Of a stretch of 64,000 bases of DNA, positions 8,993 to 18,683 are shown piece by piece. Under the pieces are notes generated by a model that was not told the DNA's origin, searched no databases, and saw only the letters and a list, made by a program, of their open reading frames with translations. The DNA is from Bog-159 sp963707465. GTDB taxonomy: Bacteria > Acidobacteriota > Terriglobia > Bryobacterales > Bryobacteraceae. Position numbers and translations under genes: made by a program. Position 1 is the first letter of the stretch. Each line of letters starts with the position of its first letter. The stretch covers positions 1,178,001 to 1,242,000 of the forward strand of contig CAVPQK010000015.1 of NCBI GenBank assembly GCA_963707465.1, read 5' to 3'.

Positions 8993-10875
8993 GTTCACTA
9001 GAAATCGATGATCCAGCCTACCGGGTACTGATCGTAGACGACAATCAGGCCATCCACGAGGACCTGCGCAAGATCCTAACCGGTGAAGGCGCCGGAAGCG
9101 CCGAATTGATGGGAGACGAAGAACTGCTGTTCCGGAAGGTGGAGGTCCGTGGCGGACGCTTCGAGGTCGATTCTGCGTATCAGGGGCGGGATGGCCTGGC
9201 AATGGTGGACCGGGCAGTGGCCGAGGGCCGTCCCTATGCGCTGGCTTTCGTGGACGTCCGGATGCCGCCGGGCTGGGACGGCGTCGAGACTATTGTGCAA
9301 CTCTGGAAAGCCTACTCGGACTTGCAGGTGGTCATTTGCACCGCATACTCGGACTATTCCTGGAACGATATTATCGGCAAGCTCGGCCAATCAGATAACC
9401 TCCTCATTCTCAAGAAGCCGTTCGACAACATCGAAGTCATACAGCTAGCGCACGCGCTGACCAGGAAATGGACGGTGAGCCGCGAAGCCCGGATCCGGCG
9501 GCAGGATTTGGAGCGCATGGTGCAGGAGGCCACCGTCGAGTTGACCCATCACGCAAACCACGACGCGCTCACCGGTCTTCCCAATCGCAGGCTGTTCGCC
9601 GACCGGTTGGCACAGGCCATCGCATTAGCCCGGCGCCGCGGGGAGAAACTCGCCCTGCTGTACATCGATCTAGACGGGTTTAAGCTCATCAACGACAGCT
9701 TGGGCCACGCCCTCGGCGACCTTCTTCTTTGCGAGGCGGTCAAGCGCATCAAGGACCGCTTGCGCCAGTGCGACACACTGGCACGCATGGGTGGCGATGA
9801 GTTCACCCTGATCGCGACGGATTTGACGGAACCGGATGCCGCGCAGGCCTTGGCAACGCGCCTCCGGGATGCGCTCCTGGCGCCGTTCCGGATCGACGGC
9901 AATCAACTGTTCATCACCGCCAGCGTGGGGGGCGCCATCTACCCAATGGACGGGCGGGACCCAACGGATTTGTTGCGGAACGCCGATGCGGCCATGTACG
10001 AGGCCAAGCGGAAGGGAAAAAACCGCGCCCTCTTCTTCACTCCCGAGATCGGCCAGGCAGCAAACGATCGCCTGGAGTTGGAAACGCACCTGCGCAATGC
10101 GCTGGAGAATGATGAGCTCATCCTGCACTACCAGCCTGAGTTCGAGCTCGCTACCCGCCGGCTGGTGCGCTTCGAGGCGCTGCTTCGATGGTCCCACCCC
10201 ACCCGTGGCCTGGTACCACCGAGCACCTTCATTCCCATCGCGGAGGAGTCCGGCCTGATCTTGCCCATCGGCAACTGGGTCATTGCGGAGGCCTGCCGCA
10301 CCGCGAAGAAGTGGTATGAGGCCGGCTGCCTCGGCGTCCCCGTGGCCGTAAACGTCTCAGCCCAGCAGTTCTGCCTGCCGGATTTCATCGACACGGTGGC
10401 CGGCATCCTGCATCGGACGGGTCTCGCCCCCGGATTGCTGGAACTCGAGCTTACCGAGACTGCCATCGTGCGCGATCTCGAAGACATAGCGCCGAAAATC
10501 GGAAGGTTACGCGAGCTGGGAATTCCCGTGTCGATCGACGACTTCGGCAGCGGATATTCGTCGTTCAGTTATCTTGAGAAACTCCCGGTTTCCTCCGTCA
10601 AGATCGATCGCTCCTTTGTGCACTGCTTGGAATCCGCTCCCAAAGCCCGATCGGTTTTAAAAGGGATGGTGGCGCTGGCCCACAGCATAGGGCTCAATGT
10701 CGTGGTGGAAGGCGTCGAAACCGCGGAACAGCTTGAGGCTTTGTTCGAATCCCAGGCCGACGACGTGCAGGGCTTTCTGCTTGGCCGTCCGGCCCCCGTG
10801 GAGAAGCATTTTCCGGAAGTTGCGGAACTCGCACCGGCCGAAGCCGTGGAAGCCGATGCGATACCGGTTCGATGA
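8989..10875 (+). CDS. Response regulator with GGDEF and EAL domains
   Basis: 628 residues. An N-terminal receiver domain carries acidic residues in IVDDNQ, the phospho-acceptor Asp89 in FVDVRMPP and the Lys of LKKPF. A GGDEF domain follows with an intact GGDEF motif at 268-272. The EAL domain has EALLRW at 396 and DDFGSGYSS and SVKIDRSFV intact. Both the cyclase and phosphodiesterase sets of key residues look complete, so the protein can in principle make or break c-di-GMP depending on phosphorylation. No inhibitory RxxD site is evident before GGDEF. It is the last gene of the operon and overlaps the kinase by 4 bases, which makes it the direct output of that kinase. Confidence 0.94.
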   Translation: MSSLEIDDPAYRVLIVDDNQAIHEDLRKILTGEGAGSAELMGDEELLFRKVEVRGGRFEVDSAYQGRDGLAMVDRAVAEGRPYALAFVDVRMPPGWDGVETIVQLWKAYSDLQVVICTAYSDYSWNDIIGKLGQSDNLLILKKPFDNIEVIQLAHALTRKWTVSREARIRRQDLERMVQEATVELTHHANHDALTGLPNRRLFADRLAQAIALARRRGEKLALLYIDLDGFKLINDSLGHALGDLLLCEAVKRIKDRLRQCDTLARMGGDEFTLIATDLTEPDAAQALATRLRDALLAPFRIDGNQLFITASVGGAIYPMDGRDPTDLLRNADAAMYEAKRKGKNRALFFTPEIGQAANDRLELETHLRNALENDELILHYQPEFELATRRLVRFEALLRWSHPTRGLVPPSTFIPIAEESGLILPIGNWVIAEACRTAKKWYEAGCLGVPVAVNVSAQQFCLPDFIDTVAGILHRTGLAPGLLELELTETAIVRDLEDIAPKIGRLRELGIPVSIDDFGSGYSSFSYLEKLPVSSVKIDRSFVHCLESAPKARSVLKGMVALAHSIGLNVVVEGVETAEQLEALFESQADDVQGFLLGRPAPVEKHFPEVAELAPAEAVEADAIPVR

Positions 10876-11008
10876 TGGTGTCACACCACCAGCGGTTTCC
10901 GAGCTTTACGCCGCAGCGGCACACGCCCGAGCCTGCCCTGGCCCCGGCCCCGCCGCGATAGCTCGCACTCGCAACATGCCAGGCCGCTTAGAGTGGCCGG
11001 CACGCGTC

Positions 11009-11970
11009 TTACTCTAACGTCACCAGCACTTGAATGAAGCCGCTCCCCTCCGCGAGCGGTTCGAGGGTCTTGCCACCACCGCGCCCAGCATACGCCCGCT
11101 ATCCTTGCCCTTCATGGCGGTTTGCGTGCCGCAATCGAAGTGGCCCTTGCGTGTGCCGTCCAACGCGGAATACATTGGCGCCGTCATTCTGCCCCACTAA
11201 CACGTTGCCGCCCGCAGCGTTGTTGGAGATTCCGGCCGTGCCCGTCGCGCTGGCATTGTAAACGACGATGCCGATCGTATTGCCGGTGGTGGCAGTGGCC
11301 TCAAAATGCCCCGGCGGTACCGCTCGAACTCGAGTCATAGACCGCCAGGCCGATTGTCGAGCCGGTGGTGGCAGTCGCCTCAAAAACTCCACCGGCGCCG
11401 CTGGTACTGGTGTCATAAGCCGCCATGCCGGCCGTCTGGCCCGTCGTAGAAGTCGCAAAGGCAGCGACTCCAATATCGATGGGGCCGTTGCCAACTCCCT
11501 CCGGGGCCGTAGCTGAGATTGGTGGCGTTGCCGGTGGCATCTCCGCGCACCCCCACACCGCCTGGACCGTACGCGATACCCTGTACTCGGCGCTGGCCGC
11601 TGCTGGTGGTAGCTACGGCTTGGCCGAACACCCCAACGCCCGACGGATTGTGGTCGGTGCCCAGCACGCCCTGGGTATTGCCCAGGGTGTTGCCCTGGTC
11701 ACCACCCCCAGCGTCGCGGCCGGAGCCGTCGTCCCGATGCCCACTTTGCCGGCAGTCTGGGATATCCCGGAATCGCCGAGTGCTGTGGTCGATGTCCATT
11801 TGGCGATGTAGTTCGCGTTTCCGCTGCCGGTGGTTGTATCGGGGTGGACCACCTCAGCGGTCTTCCCCTCCGATTTTTCCTCCTTGTCTGCCTTCGGGGC
11901 CGCGGCGGGGTGATGATCCTGCCGTCAAAGCGCATGCTGCGATCGCGGATATTGTGGCCAAGGCCACCAC
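11009..11970 (-). pseudogene. Frameshifted remnant of a secreted Gly/Ser/Thr-rich repeat protein
   Basis: No intact gene fits this 1.1-kb gap, yet homology-like protein text appears on the minus strand in a chain of different frames. About 11930-11970 gives a signal-like VVALATISAIAACALTAGSS. About 11760-11905 gives GKTAEVVHPDTTTGSGNANY and VGIGTTAPAATLGV. About 11560-11720 gives LGTDHNPSGVGVFGQAVA. About 11300-11520 gives repeats such as GGVFEATATTGSTIGLAVYD. About 11170-11330 gives GHFEATATTGNTIGIVVYN, and the end at 11009 gives GSGFIQVLVTLE. Pieces follow each other collinearly, so at least four frameshifts have broken one gene. The intact family is frequent in Acidobacteria (secreted, phage-fibre-like repeats). 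Everything between 10876 and 11980 is explained by this remnant except about 130 bases after 10876. Confidence 0.72.
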
Positions 11971-11980
11971 GGGCTCGCCG

Positions 11981-13291
11981 CTATCTGTTTCGTATCGCGA
12001 AAAGATGGCTCGTTCCCCGAATAAACAGCGTGTCGCCGGAAGCGCCGGGAGTCGCCATCACCGGCTCGTTCATTTGGTTCATAGACAGCTCCTTATACTT
12101 GGGCCCTACTTGAATCACATACACCTCGCCGTCTTCATTGATGGCATACACGTGGTCGCCTGAAGCAATCATCGATGCGCTCGCCCCCGTTCCTTGTCCG
12201 ATGCGCTGCTGGTACACGGTGGCTCCGGTGAGTGCATTGTAAACGTTCAAAATACCCGACCCGCGATTGCCAAAAGCGAAGACGTAATCGCCGCTGACGA
12301 CCGGCGTGGACAGGTATGGCGACTCCTCTCTCATCCATGCGATGGCGTCCTTCGAGTCCGTGATGTCCCCATGGGCCCCCAGCCGGATCGCATACGCCCG
12401 CCGTTGGTAGCGATAATATCCGCTGAACACATAAACCAACCCGTGCGCCGTGAACGGAGTAGGAACCGAAATCATGGACGTACCCTTGAGGCGCCATAAT
12501 TCCTTGCCCGTTTCGGCGTCGTAGCCCACGATGTGTTCGACGCCGTTAGTGACCACTTCCGTGCGCTTCGGCCCCTGCACGATGGTCGGCGTCGACCAAC
12601 TGGGCTTCGATTCGCGAGGTGTGCGCCACAGTTCTTTCCCCGACCCCGCGTCGAAAGCGGCGAGAAAGCTGCCCCGCTGCATATCCACCTGCAAGTAGAC
12701 CTTCCCGCTCCAGAGAATGGGTGATGCCGCGCTGCCCCATTGGTAGTCGGGGACATCGAATGCGCCCTGGTCAATCACGCCCAGGTCCTTCTTCCATTGC
12801 AAATGACCCCTCAGGTCGTAGCAAAACAGGCCCTCCGAGCCGAAGAAGGCAACTACGTGCTTCCCATCCACCGCGGGCGTCGGCGAGGCGTAGGAATTGT
12901 GAGGGTGGCGCAGAACCCGCGGCTTCGACTTGGTCGCCACTTCGCTCCAGACGATGCGCCCGCTGCGCTTGTCGATCGCCAGAACCCGGAACTCTTGCTC
13001 TGCCGTATCCTGCCGATCGTCGCGTTCGCCCTTCAGCTTCGCCTCGAACACCATCTGCGGATTGGAGCTGATGGCGGTGGTAAGAAACACCAGGTCATCC
13101 CAGATCACCGGGCTTGAAAGGCCGAGCCCGGGGATGGCTGTCTTCCAGGCGACATTGGCGCCAGTCTCGACATTCCATGAAACGGGCAGATTGGCGCTCT
13201 CCGCGACGCCATCCGCGCCAGGCCCGCGAAAGCTCGGCCAATTCTCGGCGGCTAGCGGTATCTGGATCAAAAGAACGAGCAAGAGGCGCAT
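11981..13291 (-). CDS. Secreted PQQ-type beta-propeller protein
   Basis: 436 residues with a short signal peptide (MRLLLVLLIQIPLAAENWP) and the mature start NWPSFRGPGADGV typical of this family. Several blades of the WxxxG/AxDxxTGxxLW type are visible: VLAIDKRSGRIVWSE, LAAFDAGSGKELWRTP, IVGYDAETGKELWRLK and LNVYNALTGATVYQQR. The fold is shared with BamB and the quinoprotein dehydrogenases. No PQQ-binding Cys pair or catalytic Asp is evident, so I read it as a propeller scaffold and not as an enzyme. It is divergent from the kinase gene, with 54 bases between the starts. Just downstream lies the pseudogene. Confidence 0.85.
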   Translation of the reverse strand: MRLLLVLLIQIPLAAENWPSFRGPGADGVAESANLPVSWNVETGANVAWKTAIPGLGLSSPVIWDDLVFLTTAISSNPQMVFEAKLKGERDDRQDTAEQEFRVLAIDKRSGRIVWSEVATKSKPRVLRHPHNSYASPTPAVDGKHVVAFFGSEGLFCYDLRGHLQWKKDLGVIDQGAFDVPDYQWGSAASPILWSGKVYLQVDMQRGSFLAAFDAGSGKELWRTPRESKPSWSTPTIVQGPKRTEVVTNGVEHIVGYDAETGKELWRLKGTSMISVPTPFTAHGLVYVFSGYYRYQRRAYAIRLGAHGDITDSKDAIAWMREESPYLSTPVVSGDYVFAFGNRGSGILNVYNALTGATVYQQRIGQGTGASASMIASGDHVYAINEDGEVYVIQVGPKYKELSMNQMNEPVMATPGASGDTLFIRGTSHLFAIRNR

Positions 13292-13345
13292 GCGTTCAGT
13301 CTAGCTCACGCAAACCGCGATGGGATACAATCGGCCTTCGACACT

Positions 13346-16000
13346 ATGTCCCTTCCCGCTGGAACCCGGCTGGGCCCCTATTCGATTGTGGCCCCCATCG
13401 GCGCCGGCGGCATGGGCGAAGTCTATCGCGCGCGCGATACGCGCCTGGGCCGCGAGGTTGCCATCAAGCTATTGTCGCGAGCCCTGGCCGTCGATCCTGC
13501 GCATCGCGCGCGATTCGAGCAGGAAGCCCGCGCCACCAGCGCGCTCAATCATCCCAACATTGTCGCGGTGTATGACGTAGGGCTGTTCGAAGAACGGCTC
13601 TACGTGGTGTCCGAACTGCTGGAAGGACAGACGCTCCGCGACCGCCTTAAGCAGGGACCGCTGCGGCAGCGCGCATCGATCGACTACGCGGTCAGTGTTT
13701 CCCGCGGCCTGAGCGCCGCCCACGCCAAAGGCATTATCCATCGCGACCTGAAACCGGAGAACATCTTCCTGACCCGCGACGGCGGCGTGAAGATCCTGGA
13801 CTTCGGCCTGGCGAAACTGATTCGCCCCGCGGCTTCGGCGGGAAATGTCAGCAGCGTCCCTACCCAGGCTTTCGATACCAATCCCGGGCTGGTGCTCGGG
13901 ACCGTGGGATACATGAGCCCGGAACAGGTGCGCGGGCATGAACTCGACCAGCGCTCCGACATCTTCAGCTTCGGCATCGTCTTATACGAAACTCTCGCGA
14001 GTGGACGGGCTTTCACCGGCGATTCGGCGGCCGACGCGATGTCGGCGATTCTCCACCAGGATCCGCCCGATCTTCCGGAGTCGGTGGGTCTGGGTGTACA
14101 CCTGATCGTGCGCCGCTGCCTCGACAAGGATCCCGATCGCCGCTTCCAGACGATGCTCGACCTGACGTTCGCGTTGGAGGCAATCGGCGCGACATCCGTT
14201 GCATCCGGACCGGTCCCCCATGCCGCGGCTCCGCCTTCGCGGTGGCGCAGGTCGATTTGGCTGCCAATCGCTGCCGGGTTTGCCGCCGGGTTGCTCGGCG
14301 CGGCGCTCCTGTTCCAACTGGCTCCATCGCGCCATCCACGCGTCGGCGTGACTGGTATTAGTTTCGCGCAACTCACCGACGACTCGGGTGAGGAAGTCTT
14401 CCCTAGCCTTTCACCGGACGGCAAGACCCTGGCGTACTCGTCCAAATCCGACGGCCATTGGAACATCTTCGGGAGGAGCATCGGCGAGCGAGATGCCGTG
14501 GACCTGAGCGACAGGTCCCACAAAGTTCCCTACGACGACACGCAGCCAGCCTTTTCCCCGGATGGGCGGTCGATTGCGTTCCGGTCCGACCGCGAAGGCG
14601 GCGGCATCTTTGTGATGAATCACGACGGCAGCGGCATCCATCGCCTTGTCGATAGCGGATACAACCCGAGTTGGTCGCCCGATGGGAAGTCGATCGTGTA
14701 CTCGGAGGAGAGCATCACGCGCCCCGAGGATCGCCAATTGGCGCTCAGCCGCCTTTGGGTAGTGGATGTCGCCTCCGGAAAGAAGAAGCTGCTACGCCAG
14801 ACCGACGCCGTGCAGCCGCGCTGGTCGCCGCACGGGGACCGCATCGCGTATTGGGCGATCGACCGCAGCGGTCATCGGGACATCTGGACCATGACGGCCA
14901 ACGGCGGCGACCCGGTCGCGGTCACCAAGGATACCTACGTGGATTGGAACCCCGTCTGGTCGCCCGACGGGAGGTATCTGTATTTCGCTAGCGATCGCGG
15001 GCGCGGAATGAATTTGTGGCGCGTACCGATTCATGAGAAGTCCGGGCGGGTGCTCGGCGCACCCGAACCGGTGACGACGCCCTCGCCTTATTCCGGACAT
15101 CTGGATTTCTCGCGAGACGGCCGGCGGCTCGCGTATGTGCAGTACTCGGTGCGCGCTTCGGTGAAGAAAGTCCGTTTCGATCCCTTTACGCAGTCGGTCT
15201 TGTCCGAGCCAGCGGACGTTACCCCGGACGGCAAGCAGGCGACGCGCCCGAGCCTCTCGCCGGACGGGCAGTGGGTGGCATTCGGATCGTCGGGGCCGCG
15301 GGAGGACATCTTTATCGTGCGCGCGGATGGCAGCACCATGCGGCAGCTTACGGATGACGGCTTGAAGAACCGCGGTCCGCAATTTTCGCCGGACGGAAAA
15401 TCGATCGCGTTCTTCAGCAAGCGCACCGGGACTCCCGAGATATGGACCGTCGGCACGGATGGAAGTGGCGCACGGCAGGTGACTTTTCTGGCGGGGCCGA
15501 ACGTGGCCTGGCCCATCTGGTCGCCCGATGGAAAGCGACTGATCTACACCATTTTCGGCGTGAACTCGTTCCTGCTGGATATGACGAAGCCGTGGACCCG
15601 GCAGCAGCCCGAAGCGTTGCCGCAAGTGACTGGAGCGGGGCAGTTCTACGCATGGTCATGGTCGCCCGATGGCCGCAAGCTGGCCGGTTTCGAGCAGCGG
15701 GAAGACGGCAGTTCGGCGGGCGTCGTGGAATTCGATCTGGGGTCGCGCACGTTCACGAAGGTGAGCGATTTCGGCGCCGACCCGGTGTGGCTGAGCGACA
15801 GCCAGCGGCTCCTGATGAATCATCGAGGGCGGCTCTATCTGCTAGAGGGCCCAGGGAAAGCTCCACGGGAGATCCTGTCGCTGTCGCCGTACGATATCTC
15901 GCCGCGCGGGTTTTCCGTCAGCCGCGACGACCGCACGATTTACTTCAGCGTGGCGACAACGGAGGCTGATATCTGGATGGCGACGTTCGATGGCAAGTAG
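13346..16000 (+). CDS. Membrane Ser/Thr protein kinase with TolB/PD40 propeller
   Basis: 884 residues. Residues ~8-275 form a Hanks-type kinase: glycine loop GAGGMGEVYRA, Lys41 in VAIKLL, HRDLKPEN with catalytic Asp134, DFGLAKL, and the activation segment with GTVGYMSPEQ. One transmembrane helix (SIWLPIAAGFAAGLLGAALL, about 305-325) follows. The rest is an extracytoplasmic six-bladed propeller built of PD40 repeats, each marked by SPDGK or SPDGR (about ten occurrences). This kinase plus propeller architecture is characteristic of Acidobacteria. The propeller likely senses or binds a periplasmic partner and the kinase signals inside. No dedicated substrate gene is next to it. It converges on the metalloprotease gene with 19 bases between stops. 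Confidence 0.93.
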   Translation: MSLPAGTRLGPYSIVAPIGAGGMGEVYRARDTRLGREVAIKLLSRALAVDPAHRARFEQEARATSALNHPNIVAVYDVGLFEERLYVVSELLEGQTLRDRLKQGPLRQRASIDYAVSVSRGLSAAHAKGIIHRDLKPENIFLTRDGGVKILDFGLAKLIRPAASAGNVSSVPTQAFDTNPGLVLGTVGYMSPEQVRGHELDQRSDIFSFGIVLYETLASGRAFTGDSAADAMSAILHQDPPDLPESVGLGVHLIVRRCLDKDPDRRFQTMLDLTFALEAIGATSVASGPVPHAAAPPSRWRRSIWLPIAAGFAAGLLGAALLFQLAPSRHPRVGVTGISFAQLTDDSGEEVFPSLSPDGKTLAYSSKSDGHWNIFGRSIGERDAVDLSDRSHKVPYDDTQPAFSPDGRSIAFRSDREGGGIFVMNHDGSGIHRLVDSGYNPSWSPDGKSIVYSEESITRPEDRQLALSRLWVVDVASGKKKLLRQTDAVQPRWSPHGDRIAYWAIDRSGHRDIWTMTANGGDPVAVTKDTYVDWNPVWSPDGRYLYFASDRGRGMNLWRVPIHEKSGRVLGAPEPVTTPSPYSGHLDFSRDGRRLAYVQYSVRASVKKVRFDPFTQSVLSEPADVTPDGKQATRPSLSPDGQWVAFGSSGPREDIFIVRADGSTMRQLTDDGLKNRGPQFSPDGKSIAFFSKRTGTPEIWTVGTDGSGARQVTFLAGPNVAWPIWSPDGKRLIYTIFGVNSFLLDMTKPWTRQQPEALPQVTGAGQFYAWSWSPDGRKLAGFEQREDGSSAGVVEFDLGSRTFTKVSDFGADPVWLSDSQRLLMNHRGRLYLLEGPGKAPREILSLSPYDISPRGFSVSRDDRTIYFSVATTEADIWMATFDGK

Positions 16001-16019
16001 CGGTTCCCCTACTGTCCGC

Positions 16020-18635
16020 CTACAGCGGACCTTCCGCCGTATACCACCAGCCAGGATGATCCGCGCTCCAGTTGCACAGGGGCGCCGGCGCCAGCCAATC
16101 CATCCCCGAGTCGCCGCCGATGGGAGCGCCGGGAGGCGCGCCCGGAGCGGGCATGGGCCGCGCCGGATCGGCCGGGCGATCCAGGAACCGTTTGATATCG
16201 GCGGCCAGCAGCGCGCGCTGCGCCTGCTCGGCCTCGCTGGCGACGATTTCGCCCTTCATGCGCGCGGCCAACTTCGCCAGCTTCCACGCCGCGATCGCCC
16301 GCACCTGGCTGTTGGACGCGCCGGTGGCCAGCCACATCACGCGATCCACCAGCACGCGCTCCTCGGCGCGGCGAATCTCGGCTTCGTAAGGCGAAGCGGC
16401 GGGAGCTTCGAAGGTGGCTTTCGTCAGGCGATCGATAATTTCTTCCAGGCCGGGCAGAGCCGGATCGACGGCGTGCTGCGCCACCATGCGCGCCGCGCGG
16501 TCCAGTTGCAGCACAAAACCGATCGTGACATCCGCGGCCACTGTGGCGGGGCTGAGCGGATCGAAGCCGTCGCCCGTAGTACGTGGAAACAGCTCCCGGT
16601 GGCGTCCAAATCCCGGCGGCCGCGGCGGAATCGCATCCAACACGTGCTTCGGCACGGTCAGCTCGGCGGGCTTCAGTGTTCCGGCCAACGCCTCTAGCGC
16701 CTTGCGCTGATTGGCGGCCGATTCCCACTTCACCGGCGTTCGGCCATCGCCGCGCATGCCATAGATGTACTCCTGGCCGCCGATGCTGGATGCCGTAGAT
16801 TCCACCGAATAGCGATGATACATGAAGATGGGCACCAGCGGCTCTTCGATCGTCGCCATGGGCGCGCCGGTGCGAATGGTGTGCTCGCCCAGGCGGTTCA
16901 ACGCGGCGCGGCGAATCTTCATGATGCGATTCAGCTCGTCGGCCTGGTCCACCCCATTTGACCACTGGTCCACGCGCGGGCGGATGCCCAGGTCCTGATT
17001 CGTCAGGTAGATCAAATCCTTGGCCCAGGCATCGTTGAGGATGCGGGCAAGCGACGCGGCCTCGTCCCCTGGCGGAAGCTGGCTATAGCCGTATTGGATC
17101 GCTACCTTGTCCCATTCGCCGATGTGCGCCGGATAGGCCTGCGAGAGATCGATCCTGCCATCGGGCAGCAGCTTCTCCTGCGGATGTGGGTAATCCATCA
17201 CGGAGATCCATCCCTGCGTGCTGTCGTAGTAATTGTGACCGAGGCCCAACGTGTGGCCGACTTCATGCGCGGCGAGTTGCCGTATGCGGGCCAGGGCCGT
17301 GCGATAAAGAATATCGGGCTTTTCGCCGCCAGTCGTGTACGGCGAAAGCAGGCCTTCGAAGATGAGGTAATCCTGACGGTCGCGCAGCGAGCCGAGCGTG
17401 ACGGTGCCCTTGATGATCTCGCCGGTGCGCGGATCGCTGACCGTGCCGCCAAAGCTCCAGCCGCGCGTGGAGCGATGCACCCAGTTGATCATGTTGTAGC
17501 GGATGTCCATCGGGTCCGCGCCGTCGGGCAGCACGGCTACCTTAAAGGCATTCCGAAAACCGGCGGCTTCAAACGCCTGGTTCCACCAGCTCGCGCCCTC
17601 GATCAGGGCATTGCGCACATCCTCCGGCGCGCCTGGGTCCACCCAATACTCGATGGGCTTCACCGGGTCGCTCATGGCCGCGCTGGGATCCTTCTTCTCC
17701 AGGCGATGCCGTTGAATGTACCGCCGCACCATGGGTTCGCCGATCGGCGTGCTGTAGTCCACAAAGTTGGGACCGCCGTAGCCCGCGCGCGGATCGTCCA
17801 GGCGCGGCCGGTAGTTGTTGTCTGGCAATTCCACCAGCGAATAGTGTTCGCGAAGTGTCACAGCTTCGGCGGTGGGCGTAACGCTGCCCACGGTTCCGGA
17901 GAACAATCCGCCACCGAATCCGCGCCCGCCGCGAGCCGCCGCCGCGCCCGGCGCGGGAACCTGGATCGGAGGCGGTCCCTGCGTGGGTGTGAAACCTCCG
18001 CCGCGGCCCGATGGCTCGTTCGTGAAGGTCAGCGTCACTTCGATTTCGGTGTTCTTGGGGAAGGATTTGGTCCGCGGCAGGTAGACGGCGCTGCGCGTGC
18101 GATCGACCTTGTATGCCGCCGCGCCGGAGAGCGTGGCCGCCGCGCCCGATCCGTCCCGGACGAAGAAATCGGTGGCGTCCACCAGCACTCTGCCGCCGGT
18201 CTCTGCCCCCACGGTGAAACCCCACAGGATGGACTTGGCAAATGAATCCTCCACCGAGCGCCGCTCGGCGGCATTGGCGCTGGATGAGCGAAACGATTCG
18301 TTTCCCTGCACCAGCAGCACCTTGGGGCCGATGCGCTGAAACGAGACCACCTTGCCGCCATCCTCGGTTCCCCGGTCGAGCCCGATGTCGTTCGAGCCCA
18401 GTCCGGCTCCGATGCCGGTCGCCAGCAGGAAATCGCTGTCGAGGCGCGGAATCTCCAGCCACAGGCTGCCGGTGCGCTCGTCCCAATACACCGGGAAATA
18501 GCCGTCCAGCTTGCGCATGCCGGCGGTCCGCTCCTCGATTGTGGACGTCTTCTGCGCCGGCTGCGCCTGCGCGAACGGTGCGAGCAGGAGCGTGCATGAA
18601 ACGAAGGTGGCAAACGAACGAAAAGCTGTGGGCAT
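16020..18635 (-). CDS. Secreted zinc metalloprotease (DUF5117/DUF5118 type)
   Basis: 871 residues, with GGAGG eight bases before the start. Signal peptide MPTAFRSFATFVSCTLLLAP ending AQA. The N-terminal DUF5118-like part has GYFPVYWDERTGSLWLEIP. The middle holds DUF5117-like sequence, and the C-terminal half carries the extended zinc site HEVGHTLGLGH (His457, Glu458, His461, His467), a metzincin-like HExxHxxGxxH signature, followed by the SVMDYP Met-turn. All ligands and the catalytic Glu are intact. The family is common in Acidobacteria and Bacteroidota; its natural substrate is unknown. Pro/Gly-rich inserts around residues 210-250 (FTPTQGPPPIQVPAPG) look like a disordered linker. Confidence 0.9.
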   Translation of the reverse strand: MPTAFRSFATFVSCTLLLAPFAQAQPAQKTSTIEERTAGMRKLDGYFPVYWDERTGSLWLEIPRLDSDFLLATGIGAGLGSNDIGLDRGTEDGGKVVSFQRIGPKVLLVQGNESFRSSSANAAERRSVEDSFAKSILWGFTVGAETGGRVLVDATDFFVRDGSGAAATLSGAAAYKVDRTRSAVYLPRTKSFPKNTEIEVTLTFTNEPSGRGGGFTPTQGPPPIQVPAPGAAAARGGRGFGGGLFSGTVGSVTPTAEAVTLREHYSLVELPDNNYRPRLDDPRAGYGGPNFVDYSTPIGEPMVRRYIQRHRLEKKDPSAAMSDPVKPIEYWVDPGAPEDVRNALIEGASWWNQAFEAAGFRNAFKVAVLPDGADPMDIRYNMINWVHRSTRGWSFGGTVSDPRTGEIIKGTVTLGSLRDRQDYLIFEGLLSPYTTGGEKPDILYRTALARIRQLAAHEVGHTLGLGHNYYDSTQGWISVMDYPHPQEKLLPDGRIDLSQAYPAHIGEWDKVAIQYGYSQLPPGDEAASLARILNDAWAKDLIYLTNQDLGIRPRVDQWSNGVDQADELNRIMKIRRAALNRLGEHTIRTGAPMATIEEPLVPIFMYHRYSVESTASSIGGQEYIYGMRGDGRTPVKWESAANQRKALEALAGTLKPAELTVPKHVLDAIPPRPPGFGRHRELFPRTTGDGFDPLSPATVAADVTIGFVLQLDRAARMVAQHAVDPALPGLEEIIDRLTKATFEAPAASPYEAEIRRAEERVLVDRVMWLATGASNSQVRAIAAWKLAKLAARMKGEIVASEAEQAQRALLAADIKRFLDRPADPARPMPAPGAPPGAPIGGDSGMDWLAPAPLCNWSADHPGWWYTAEGPL

Positions 18636-18683
18636 TCCGGAATCCTCCGGTCCATTGTAATAGCAGGGCGGCTGGCCGCGTTT

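Noticed and set aside
11099..11852. Several separate short minus-strand ORFs as independent small genes.
   Set aside because: They are consecutive pieces of one family in different frames, so they are treated as one pseudogene.
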